Source: Piscirickettsiaceae bacterium
GTDB lineage: Bacteria > Pseudomonadota > Gammaproteobacteria > Methylococcales > Cycloclasticaceae
Length of the DNA: 5,174 bases
NCBI GenBank assembly: GCA_002401365.1
Contig: NVSW01000115.1
Coordinates: 1-5,174, forward strand
Reading direction: 5' to 3'
Shown here: in pieces, positions 1 through 5,174 of the stretch
Numbering within the stretch: position 1 is the first letter of the stretch
Layout: the number at the start of each line of letters is the position of its first letter
The notes under the pieces: generated by a model
The model's input: the letters and a program-made list of their open reading frames with translations, nothing else
Told to the model about the DNA's origin: nothing
Databases searched by the model: none
Program-made: the position numbers and the translations under genes

Positions 1-1581
1 CGGATTGTTTTGATCCATAAATTGAGATAATTGACTGGAACCAAAAAACTCTTTAATCGCTGCAGCAACCGGTTTTGCATTAATTATTTCCTGTGGCATT
101 AAACCTTCAGAATCAGCAATTGAAAGCCTTTCTTTAACGGCACGTTCAACACGTACTAGTCCTACTCTAAATTGGTTTTCAACCATTTCGCCAACTGAAC
201 GAATGCGCCTATTACCCAAGTGGTCGATATCATCAACTGAACCCAAGCCATTTCTAATATTAAGAAGCTCTTTGATAACATCAATGATGTCGTTATTGCT
301 TAAAACGCCTTCACCAACAATCTCTTTACGACCTAAGCGTAAATTAAATTTCATCCGACCTACCGCCGACAGGTCATAGCGATCTAGTGAGAAGAATAAA
401 TTATTAAATAATTTTAATGCCGATTCTTTTGTAGGTGGCTCACCAGGTCGCATCATACGATATATTTCAACAAGCGCATCCAGTTGATTCAGTGTTGAGT
501 CAACTTTTAATGTATTAGAAATATAAGGGCCTCTATCAAGATCATTAACATATAAGGTTTCAATTTTCTTTGCGCCACTGGCTAAAATTTTATCAATATT
601 TTCTTCTGTAATTTCAGCATTCAGGTCAGCAACAATCTCACCTGTTTCCTCATTGATTATAGCTTTTGCTAAAATCTTACCTATTAGATATTCATTTGGA
701 ACATCAAGCTTTTTAACCTCTGCTTTTTGTAACGCACGGATATGTTTAGCCGTAATCCGGCGACCATCTTCAATAAGAACCTTACCCTTAACTTTAATAT
801 CAAAATTAATGATTTCACCACGAAGACGTTCAGCGACAAGCTCCATACTGACACCAGATTTAGCCAAGGTGAAAATATTGTTTTCATAGAACATTTCAAT
901 AATTTGTTCGTTTGTATATTCTAACGCCTTAAGTAAGATTGTTGCTGGCAACTTCCGCCGGCGATCAATTCGCACATAAGCGATATCTTTGTGGTCAAAC
1001 TCAAAATCTAGCCAAGAACCACGATACGGAATAACCCGGGCTGAAAACAATAATTTTCCTGAGGAATGAGTTTTACCTTTATCGTGATCGAAAAACACAC
1101 CTGGAGAGCGATGAAGTTGAGACACAATAACGCGCTCTGTACCATTAATCACAAAGGTGCCGTTATTCGTCATTAATGGTAATTCACCCATATACACTTC
1201 TTGTTCACGTATGTCTTTAACGCGCTTTGAGCCCGCCGGTGATTCTTTATCATAAATAACCAACCGCACTTGCACTCTTAATGGTGAAGCATACGTTGCG
1301 CCACGAGATTGACATTCTTTAACATCAAATTTTGGCTTACCTAACCGATAACTTACATACTCTAAAACCGCATAGCCAGTGTGACTAGAAATCGGAAACA
1401 CACTGCCTAGTGCCGCATGTAAGCCCATCGCTTCTAAATCTTTTACTTTATCAACATCAGATTGAAGAAAACGCTTGTATGAACTAATTTGAGTTTCTAA
1501 CAAGTAAGGTGTTTCAGTGATACCTTCTTGTTGACCAAACGTTTTACGTATACGTTTTTTCTCGGTGTAAGAGTACGTCAT
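1..1581 (-). CDS. rpoB: RNA polymerase beta subunit, N-terminal 527 codons (cut by window edge)
   Basis: Beta subunit of RNA polymerase, which with beta' forms the catalytic cleft. The reading frame is open from the ATG at 1579-1581 to the left window edge with no stop; about 527 of the roughly 1,340-1,360 residues usual for the family are present. The protein starts MTYSYTEKKRIRK, close to E. coli MVYSYTEKKRIRK. Clear beta-subunit blocks follow: FVINGTERVIVSQLHRSPG, GKTHSSGK, IPYRGSWLDFEFD, RIDRRRKLPAT, EIYRMMRPGEPPT, DRYDLSAVGRMKFN and VDDIDHLGNRRIRSVGE. The last visible residues, GSSQLSQFMDQNNP (514-527), are the first half of rifampicin cluster I and match E. coli 507-520, a numbering offset of +7. 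No resistance substitution is seen in this half. An AAAGG ribosome-binding site (1589-1593) sits 7 bases before the ATG. The gene follows rplL after a 151-base structured spacer; rpoC would be expected beyond the window. Confidence 0.98.
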   Translation of the reverse strand, partial: MTYSYTEKKRIRKTFGQQEGITETPYLLETQISSYKRFLQSDVDKVKDLEAMGLHAALGSVFPISSHTGYAVLEYVSYRLGKPKFDVKECQSRGATYASPLRVQVRLVIYDKESPAGSKRVKDIREQEVYMGELPLMTNNGTFVINGTERVIVSQLHRSPGVFFDHDKGKTHSSGKLLFSARVIPYRGSWLDFEFDHKDIAYVRIDRRRKLPATILLKALEYTNEQIIEMFYENNIFTLAKSGVSMELVAERLRGEIINFDIKVKGKVLIEDGRRITAKHIRALQKAEVKKLDVPNEYLIGKILAKAIINEETGEIVADLNAEITEENIDKILASGAKKIETLYVNDLDRGPYISNTLKVDSTLNQLDALVEIYRMMRPGEPPTKESALKLFNNLFFSLDRYDLSAVGRMKFNLRLGRKEIVGEGVLSNNDIIDVIKELLNIRNGLGSVDDIDHLGNRRIRSVGEMVENQFRVGLVRVERAVKERLSIADSEGLMPQEIINAKPVAAAIKEFFGSSQLSQFMDQNNP

Positions 1582-1634
1582 TATCGATCCTTTTATCAAT
1601 CAATTAAAACAAACCTAGCCAATAAGCTCGGTTT

Positions 1635-1659
1635 AAAAATTTTGCCCTATAACGAGCAA
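1635..1659 (-). terminator. Candidate partial terminator (attenuator) before rpoB
   Basis: Read on the minus strand, TTGCTC (1659-1654) can pair with GGGCAA (1647-1642), a 6-bp stem with one G-U pair and loop GTTATA, followed by AA and five U residues (1639-1635). The stem is short and the U run is offset by two bases, so strong termination is unlikely. In E. coli a leaky terminator between rplL and rpoB lets only a minority of polymerases continue, keeping beta/beta' far below L7/L12. This element lies in the same place and could do the same. That role is inferred from position and shape. Confidence 0.45.
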
Positions 1660-1660
1660 T

Positions 1661-1688
1661 AGGTCGGCCGTTATACAACGGCCGACCT
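1661..1688 (-). promoter_or_regulatory. Perfect 12-bp hairpin in rplL-rpoB spacer, possible mRNA-processing site
   Basis: AGGTCGGCCGTT (1661-1672) and AACGGCCGACCT (1677-1688) are exact reverse complements around a 4-base loop, giving a GC-rich 12-bp stem in RNA. It is followed on the minus strand by AUUGCUCG, not by U residues, so it is not a classical terminator alone. In E. coli the equivalent spacer holds an RNase III cleavage site that separates rplL and rpoB messages. A helix like this could be cut or could protect the rplL 3' end. The hairpin is seen directly; its role is inferred. Confidence 0.6.
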
Positions 1689-1699
1689 GATTTTGCATC

Positions 1700-1716
1700 A
1701 AAGCCTAAAAGGCTTT
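1700..1716 (-). promoter_or_regulatory. Small hairpin just after rplL stop
   Basis: AAAGCC (1700-1705) and GGCTTT (1711-1716) form a 6-bp stem with a 5-base loop, starting 17 bases after the rplL stop codon. On the minus strand it is followed by TGATGC rather than U residues. It may form the first of three stacked hairpins in the rplL-rpoB spacer and shield the rplL 3' end. The stem is short and could be incidental. Confidence 0.3.
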
Positions 1717-1732
1717 ACAAAAATAGTAAGAA

Positions 1733-2107
1733 TTACTTAACTTCAACAGAAGCGCCAGCTTCCTCAAGTTGCTTCTTAGTATCTTCAGCTTCATCTTTGC
1801 TAACACCTTCTTTAACAGTCGCCGGTGAGCTTTCTACCATTGTTTTAGCTTCTTTTAAGCCAAGACCGGTAATAGCACGTACAGCTTTAATAGCTGACAC
1901 TTTGTTTTCACCAAAGCTTGTCATAACAACATCAAACTCAGTTTGCTCTTCTGCAGCGGCAGCTTCACCACCTGCAGCAGGAGCTGCTGCAACTGCGACT
2001 GCAGCTGAAACACCAAATTTTTCTTCCATCACTTCCACTAGCTCCACGACATCCATGACGCTCATGTTAGCAATTGCTTCTAATATATCTTCTTTAGAAA
2101 TAGCCAT
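1733..2107 (-). CDS. rplL: 50S ribosomal protein L7/L12
   Basis: Stalk protein of the large ribosomal subunit. Dimers attach to L10, and their mobile C-terminal domains recruit EF-Tu, EF-G, IF2 and release factors and stimulate GTP hydrolysis. The 124-residue length is normal. Residues 1-32 (with SVMDVVELVEVMEEKFGV, 16-33) are the dimerisation and L10-binding domain. Residues about 34-53 are the flexible Ala/Gly hinge (AAVAVAAAPAAGGEAAAAEE). From about 57 comes the factor-binding domain, with KAVRAITGLGLKEAK (74-88) and the usual VEVK end. It is acidic, as expected. The start is fixed by homology and by an AGGAA site (2116-2120) 8 bases upstream. It lies 42 AT-rich bases after rplJ, with no terminator seen between them, so both are probably on one message controlled through the rplJ leader. 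Confidence 0.99.
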   Translation of the reverse strand: MAISKEDILEAIANMSVMDVVELVEVMEEKFGVSAAVAVAAAPAAGGEAAAAEEQTEFDVVMTSFGENKVSAIKAVRAITGLGLKEAKTMVESSPATVKEGVSKDEAEDTKKQLEEAGASVEVK

Positions 2108-2149
2108 TGTTTTAGTTCCTATAGTTTAAAGTTTATTAATTAATATTGT

Positions 2150-2677
2150 TTATGCTGCTTGCTTTTGCACACGCACAGCATCAACAGTACGTACCAATTT
2201 GGCATGCGGTTCTGCAAGCGTTCTGACGAATTTCTCGACAGGTGCTTTCATTACCGACATCAGCATGCTGATTGCCTGATCCTTAGTAGGTAGTTTTGAC
2301 AGTCTTGTAAGCTCTGAAGCATCTAGCAATTGACCACCAACAGAAACAAACTTAGTTTCTAATTTTTTATGATCTTTACTAAAATCCTTCACTAGTCGAG
2401 CCGCCGCACCTGGGTCTTCCATAGAAAACGCCATCACCAACGGGCCTACTAGCGCATCTTGAATACAAGAAAACTCTGTATTCTCGACAGCTTTACGTAC
2501 TAACGTATTTTTTACAACACGCAAATACACACCAGATTTACGAGCTTTTTCACGCAACTCGGTCATCTCACCAACAGTCAACCCACGATATTCAGCTGCT
2601 ACAGCAGAAAACGCTTTTGCTGCAACCTCAGCCACCTCAGCAACTACCGCTTGTTTTTGCTCAAGATTTAGTGGCAT
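2150..2677 (-). CDS. rplJ: 50S ribosomal protein L10
   Basis: Base of the ribosomal stalk: binds 23S rRNA next to L11 and carries L7/L12 dimers. In studied bacteria the L10-L12 complex also binds the rplJ leader to repress its own translation. The length of 175 residues compares with about 165 in E. coli. Features visible: N-terminal helix (LEQKQAVVAEVAEVAAKAF, 5-23), the YRGLTV motif (30-35), VVKNTLVRKAV (54-64), LVGPLVMAF (76-84) and KLPTKDQA (128-135). A C-terminal helix (about 136-173, with APVEKFVRTLAEPHAKLVR) is the L7/L12-binding segment; its length suggests two or three dimers can bind, which is inference. The ATG is chosen by homology and by a strong ribosome-binding site at 2682-2688. 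The tail KQAA is short and unremarkable. Confidence 0.99.
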   Translation of the reverse strand: MPLNLEQKQAVVAEVAEVAAKAFSAVAAEYRGLTVGEMTELREKARKSGVYLRVVKNTLVRKAVENTEFSCIQDALVGPLVMAFSMEDPGAAARLVKDFSKDHKKLETKFVSVGGQLLDASELTRLSKLPTKDQAISMLMSVMKAPVEKFVRTLAEPHAKLVRTVDAVRVQKQAA

Positions 2678-2886
2678 ATGTACCTCCTGACTACTGTTAT
2701 GTAATAACTTTCATTATTACGATTTATAAAACCCTAAAAAGGGCACCCTTTCAACGGGGCCATCCTAAAACCTAACAGGATTTACCGTCTGCGTAGGATA
2801 TTAAGCAACAATGCACCTACGGTCTTTGACGATTGCCGTATCACTCGGCAATCCAAAGTTTTGACTCTATAATGAGTCGGCCTGAA
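2678..2886 (-). promoter_or_regulatory. Structured rplJ leader, probable L10-L12 autoregulatory region
   Basis: The 209 bases between rplA and rplJ hold a chain of hairpins, listed in RNA order on the minus strand. (1) 2863-2878: 5-bp stem, 6-base loop. (2) 2824-2858: 8-bp stem GATTGCCG/CGGCAATC (2831-2838 with 2846-2853), extended by 5 bp CTTTG/CAAAG across a 2-base bulge. (3) 2784-2823: outer stem ACCGT/ACGGT plus AGG/CCT with a 6-base bulge on one side, or instead CGTAGG/CCTACG. (4) 2762-2781: ATCCT/AGGAT. (5) 2732-2743: CCCT/AGGG followed by UUUU. (6) 2701-2720: 7-bp stem just before the ribosome-binding site. Hairpins 2 and 3 are directly adjacent, with bulges, much as in known L10 leaders where L10-L12 binds. 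The regulatory role is inferred from position and structure. A promoter may also lie here, as in E. coli, but none is convincing. Confidence 0.75.
2682..2688 (-). promoter_or_regulatory. Strong ribosome-binding site of rplJ
   Basis: AGGAGGT on the minus strand is an exact anti-16S match ending 4 bases before the rplJ ATG. It is the strongest such site in the window and sits 12 bases after the 7-bp hairpin GTAATAA/TTATTAC (2701-2720). This is the place where L10 leader folding would be expected to control access. It also fixes the start of rplJ. Confidence 0.85.
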
Positions 2887-3582
2887 TTAGTATTTCAATC
2901 CAGATTGATCAACAACAAGCCCAGGGCCCATAGTTGTTGATAAACTAATTTTTTTCAGATAAATACCTTTCGAAGAAACTGGTTTTGCTTTTACAAGATC
3001 AACCAGCAAGGCTTGTAAATTTTCTAGCAATGCGGCTTCATCGAACGTTGTTTTACCAATACTGCAATGAATTATGCCCGCTTTGTCTGTGCGGTAAATT
3101 GCCTGTCCTGATTTTGCATTTTTAACTGCTGTAGCAACATCTGGCGTAACCGTGCCAACCTTTGGGTTTGGCATCAATCCTCTAGGGCCTAATATTTGAC
3201 CCAAAGCGCCAACAACACGCATAGCATCAGGTGACGCAATTACAACGTCAAAGTTTAGATCGCCACCTTTAATTTGTGCAGCAAGGTCATCCATACCAAC
3301 CACATCAGCTCCAGCTGCTTCAGCTGCCGCGACATTATCTCCCTGAGTAAAAACCGCCACTCGAACACTTTTACCAGTACCATTTGGTAACAACGTTGAA
3401 CCACGAACATTTTGATCAGATTTACGAGAGTCAATACCCAAGTTAATGCTTATGTCGACTGACTCTTCAAATTTAGATGACGACAATTCTTTTAATAAAG
3501 AAAACGCGGTTTTAGCTTCATACGCTTTTCCCGCCTCAACTTTTTCTTTAATTAATTTTTCTTTTTTTGTCAACTTAGCCAT
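2887..3582 (-). CDS. rplA: 50S ribosomal protein L1
   Basis: Primary 23S rRNA-binding protein of the mobile L1 stalk, which moves deacylated tRNA out through the E site. In studied bacteria it is also the translational repressor of the rplK-rplA message. The 231-residue length is normal. Domain I comprises about residues 1-67 plus 160-231, and domain II about 68-159. The family signature ILGPRGLMPNPKVGTVTP is at 130-147. Other conserved stretches are STLLPNGTGKSVRVAVF (62-78), KAGIIHCSIGK (167-177) and KKISLSTTMGPG (210-221). The ATG directly follows the rplK stop (TAA then ATG, no gap). Its ribosome-binding site GGAGGG (3590-3595) lies inside the end of rplK, indicating coupled translation. 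The 209-base rplJ leader follows. Confidence 0.99.
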   Translation of the reverse strand: MAKLTKKEKLIKEKVEAGKAYEAKTAFSLLKELSSSKFEESVDISINLGIDSRKSDQNVRGSTLLPNGTGKSVRVAVFTQGDNVAAAEAAGADVVGMDDLAAQIKGGDLNFDVVIASPDAMRVVGALGQILGPRGLMPNPKVGTVTPDVATAVKNAKSGQAIYRTDKAGIIHCSIGKTTFDEAALLENLQALLVDLVKAKPVSSKGIYLKKISLSTTMGPGLVVDQSGLKY

Positions 3583-4014
3583 TTACACACCCTCCACATC
3601 AATACCCATACTGCGAGCACTGCCCGCAATAGTTCTAACTGCCGCATCCATATCTGCCGCTGTTAAGTCTGGGTCTTTCATGGTTGCAATTTCTTCTAGC
3701 TGCGCACGCGTAACCTTTGCCACCTTATTTACATTAGGCTCACCTGAGCCTTTAGCGATGCCCGCTATTTTTTTCAATAAAACAGACGCCGGCGGTGTTT
3801 TCGTAATAAAGGTAAAACTCTTATCGCTATACACTGAAATAACGACAGGTATCGGCAAGCCTTTTTCCATACCTTGAGTCTTTGCATTAAATGCCTTACA
3901 AAACTCCATAATATTAACCCCATGCTGGCCCAGTGCCGGACCAACTGGTGGACTTGGATTAGCCTCACCGGCTTTTACTTGTAACTTAATGTAGGCATTA
4001 ATTTTCTTAGCCAT
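3583..4014 (-). CDS. rplK: 50S ribosomal protein L11
   Basis: Binds the GTPase-associated region of 23S rRNA beside L10 and L7/L12. It supports factor-dependent GTP hydrolysis and, in many bacteria, RelA activation. The 143 residues match the E. coli length closely. The N-terminal domain (1 to about 70) carries the proline-rich ANPSPPVGPALGQHGVNIME (18-37), including P22 and P23, the positions linked to thiopeptide sensitivity; both are intact. The KTPPASVLLKKIAG segment (72-85) begins the C-terminal RNA-binding domain, which ends with the typical SARSMGIDVEG (132-142). An AAGGAGA site (4019-4025) 4 bases upstream supports the ATG. It begins the rplK-rplA pair, preceded by a candidate L1 target in the leader. 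Confidence 0.99.
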   Translation of the reverse strand: MAKKINAYIKLQVKAGEANPSPPVGPALGQHGVNIMEFCKAFNAKTQGMEKGLPIPVVISVYSDKSFTFITKTPPASVLLKKIAGIAKGSGEPNVNKVAKVTRAQLEEIATMKDPDLTAADMDAAVRTIAGSARSMGIDVEGV

Positions 4015-4028
4015 GTTATCTCCTTAGT

Positions 4029-4052
4029 GGGTCAAACGTCTTTCGACTCCCC
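4029..4052 (-). promoter_or_regulatory. Candidate L1 protein binding site in rplK leader
   Basis: On the minus strand, GGG pairs with CCC, and an inner GTC-GAAA-GAC hairpin with a GNRA-type tetraloop is separated from it by an asymmetric internal loop (GA, with one spare G, against GUUUGA). In several bacteria and archaea L1 represses translation by binding an mRNA helix with an asymmetric loop that imitates its 23S rRNA site. The leader of rplK is the known position in E. coli. The element lies 15 bases before the rplK ATG, just upstream of the ribosome-binding site. The fold is seen in the sequence; L1 binding is inferred. Confidence 0.6.
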
Positions 4053-4062
4053 TGTTAAAAAA

Positions 4063-4596
4063 TCAGACCTTTTCGACCTGATCGAATTCCAAATCTACTG
4101 GCGTTGAACGCCCAAATATCAGCACTGAAGCGCGAAGGCTGCTTTTCTCGTAATTTACATCTTCCACTGCACCATTAAAGTCCTTAAAAGGCCCGTCATT
4201 AATGCGAATAACCTCTCCAACCTCAAACAATACTTTCGGCCTTGGTTTCTCTATGCCTTCTTGTATTCTATTTAAGATTTTATCTGCTTCTTTATCTGTA
4301 ATTGGCGCAGGCTTATCACTCTTACCACCAATAAACCCGAGTACTTTAGATACGTCCTTCACCAAATGCCAAGTGGCATCATTCAACTCCATCTGCACCA
4401 ATACATAACCTGGGAAGAACTTTCTTTCGCTCTTCTTTTGCTGACCATCTCGCATTTCGACAACTTCTTCAGTTGGCACTAAAATTTCACCAAACTGATC
4501 TTGCATTCCTTCTCGATCAATAGCTTCTTCTAAAGAACTTTTGACCCGGTGCTCAAAATTTGAGTACGCATGTACAACATACCAACGTAATGCCAT
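4063..4596 (-). CDS. nusG: Transcription elongation/antitermination factor NusG
   Basis: NusG binds the RNA polymerase clamp through its N-terminal domain and contacts Rho or ribosomal protein S10 through its C-terminal KOW domain. The length is 177 residues (E. coli 181). The NGN domain (about 1-117) includes RWYVVHAYSNFE (4-15), FGEILVPTEEVVE (35-47) and KSERKFFPGYVLVQME (55-70). The KOW domain covers about 123-177, with GEVIRINDGPFKDFNG (127-142). F161 in LIFGRSTPV aligns with E. coli F165, a contact residue for Rho and S10. The start follows the secE stop after one base, with AAGG (4605-4608) inside the secE end, so translation is probably coupled. The frame ends in TGA; a 48-base leader with the candidate L1 site follows before rplK. 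Confidence 0.99.
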   Translation of the reverse strand: MALRWYVVHAYSNFEHRVKSSLEEAIDREGMQDQFGEILVPTEEVVEMRDGQQKKSERKFFPGYVLVQMELNDATWHLVKDVSKVLGFIGGKSDKPAPITDKEADKILNRIQEGIEKPRPKVLFEVGEVIRINDGPFKDFNGAVEDVNYEKSSLRASVLIFGRSTPVDLEFDQVEKV

Positions 4597-4597
4597 A

Positions 4598-4975
4598 TTA
4601 ACTACCTTGCCCTGTTACCATTCCGATACCCCACAACAACAGGCCATCGAACATCCACAATAAAACACCCACAAATAAAACCATTACCATCACAATCAAT
4701 GTTGTCTGCATAGTTTCCTTTTTTGTAGGCCATACAATTTTACGTAACTCTACTTGCGAACCTTGGACAAATTGCCAAAAACCACGCCCCGTATCAGTCA
4801 TCATCACCAACGTTACCGCAACACCTAGTGCCACCAATAAACCAATAACACGCAACAATAAAGACTCGTTACCAAAATAATAAAAACCGCCTATGCCGAC
4901 AATGATCATTGCTATTGCAAGCACAAGCTTTAAGGAGTTAAAGCCTCCTGATGTTTGCTCTGTTTCTGCACTCAT
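4598..4975 (-). CDS. secE: Preprotein translocase subunit SecE
   Basis: Essential inner-membrane subunit that clamps the SecY channel in the Sec export pathway. It has 125 residues and three predicted membrane helices (about 15-34, 39-59 and 92-118). This is the long form typical of E. coli-like gammaproteobacteria (127 residues in E. coli); many other bacteria have only the last helix. The conserved amphipathic segment VELRKIVWPTKKET (75-88), which lies on the membrane before the essential third helix, is clearly present. The start is chosen because it gives the expected N-terminus, but no good ribosome-binding site is seen: the nearest purine run, GAGAG at 4989-4993, is about 13 bases away. 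It follows tRNA-Trp by 46 bases and is nearly fused to nusG. Confidence 0.97.
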   Translation of the reverse strand: MSAETEQTSGGFNSLKLVLAIAMIIVGIGGFYYFGNESLLLRVIGLLVALGVAVTLVMMTDTGRGFWQFVQGSQVELRKIVWPTKKETMQTTLIVMVMVLFVGVLLWMFDGLLLWGIGMVTGQGS

Positions 4976-5003
4976 ATATAAACGTTATACTCTCGTTTTG
5001 AAA

Positions 5004-5021
5004 CCTGCCACATCTTGCAAA

Positions 5022-5028
<7 letters not shown>
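5004..5028 (-). repeat. Inverted repeat linking tRNA-Trp 3' end to secE leader
   Basis: CCTGCCA (5004-5010) and TGGCAGG (5022-5028) are exact 7-base reverse complements separated by 11 bases. On the minus strand the first arm is the last seven bases of tRNA-Trp, including the CCA end; the second arm lies in the secE leader and is followed by UUUC. In the precursor RNA this stem would compete with the tRNA acceptor stem. It could be a processing signal, a weak attenuator or chance. Confidence 0.45.
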
Positions 5029-5097
<69 letters not shown>

Positions 5098-5132
5098 ATT
5101 TCCTTAGTTAACTAAATTAAGAATACCGAGTT

Positions 5133-5174
5133 TTACTCAATAATTTTAGCGACGACACCAGCACCAACGGTACG
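5133..5174 (-). CDS. tuf: Elongation factor Tu, C-terminal 13 residues (cut by window edge)
   Basis: EF-Tu carries aminoacyl-tRNA to the ribosomal A site as a GTPase. Only the last 13 codons and a TAA stop are in the window: RTVGAGVVAKIIE. The RTVGAGVVAK stretch is the near-invariant end of EF-Tu domain 3 (E. coli ends RTVGAGVVAKVLG). The position upstream of trpT-secE-nusG corresponds to the tufB copy of gammaproteobacteria; whether a second tuf copy exists cannot be judged here. Identification rests on a short but very characteristic tail plus gene order. Confidence 0.93.
   Translation of the reverse strand, partial: RTVGAGVVAKIIE

Noticed and set aside
653..924. Open frames on both strands of about 60-78 codons within this stretch
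   Set aside because: They overlap rpoB in other frames, where the beta-subunit frame matches the family throughout; no ribosome-binding site or familiar protein feature.
1930..2010. Low-complexity GCA/GCT-rich stretch inside rplL
   Set aside because: This encodes the normal Ala-rich hinge of L7/L12, not a separate repeat element.
1797..2129. Plus-strand open frame of 110 codons opposite rplL
   Set aside because: Antisense shadow of the Ala-rich rplL; its Ala/Thr/Ser content mirrors the rplL codons.
2723..2754. Possible rplJ promoter: TTGAAA (2749-2754) and TATAAA (2723-2728), minus strand
   Set aside because: The spacing is 20 bases, too long for a good sigma70 promoter. Another pair, TTGAAA at 2893-2898 with CATTAT 18 bases on, is also weak. 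A promoter may exist but is not supported.
2861..2873. TTGACT followed by TATAAT on the plus strand
   Set aside because: The two boxes are only one base apart, so they cannot act as a promoter, and no plus-strand gene follows.
3446..3877. Plus-strand open frame of 143 codons across the rplA-rplK junction
   Set aside because: Antisense to two certain ribosomal protein genes, with no recognisable domain or start signal.
5104..5115. 12-base palindrome TTAGTTAACTAA between tuf and tRNA-Trp
   Set aside because: AT-rich and without a loop or U run; too weak for a terminator and not clearly an operator.

Overview
This window is the left part of the conserved bacterial translation/transcription supercluster, tuf-trpT-secE-nusG-rplK-rplA-rplJ-rplL-rpoB. 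All of it is read from the minus strand, so transcription runs from high to low coordinates. Gene order, a tRNA-Trp between tuf and secE, a three-helix SecE and the protein sequences (compared from memory with Escherichia coli and Pseudomonas) point to a gammaproteobacterium with fairly AT-rich DNA. I cannot name a genus.

From the upstream (right) end: the last 13 codons and stop of EF-Tu (tuf), a 35-base gap, tRNA-Trp(CCA) with encoded CCA, SecE, NusG one base after it, a 48-base leader with a likely L1 target, then L11 and L1, whose stop and start codons abut. A 209-base structured leader of the L10-leader type precedes rplJ (L10). A 42-base gap leads to rplL (L7/L12). A 151-base spacer with hairpins and a probable partial terminator precedes rpoB. 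RpoB is cut by the left window edge after codon 527, inside rifampicin-resistance cluster I.

The products work together. EF-Tu and tRNA-Trp serve elongation. L11, L10 and L7/L12 build the stalk and GTPase-associated centre that recruits elongation factors. L1 forms the mobile E-site stalk. NusG binds RNA polymerase and links it to Rho or the ribosome, SecE is a core subunit of the Sec channel, and RpoB is the polymerase beta subunit. In the studied relatives, L1 and the L10-L12 complex repress their own mRNAs, and a leaky terminator lowers rpoBC output relative to rplL. The spacers here hold structures suited to each of these controls.

No mobile element, CRISPR array, broken gene or unknown protein is visible, and no gene-free stretch exceeds 300 bases. 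The interest lies in the spacers: a 12-bp perfect hairpin plus candidate terminator before rpoB, the layered rplJ leader, a similar sequence block shared by those two spacers, and a stem that would pair the tRNA-Trp 3' end with the secE leader.
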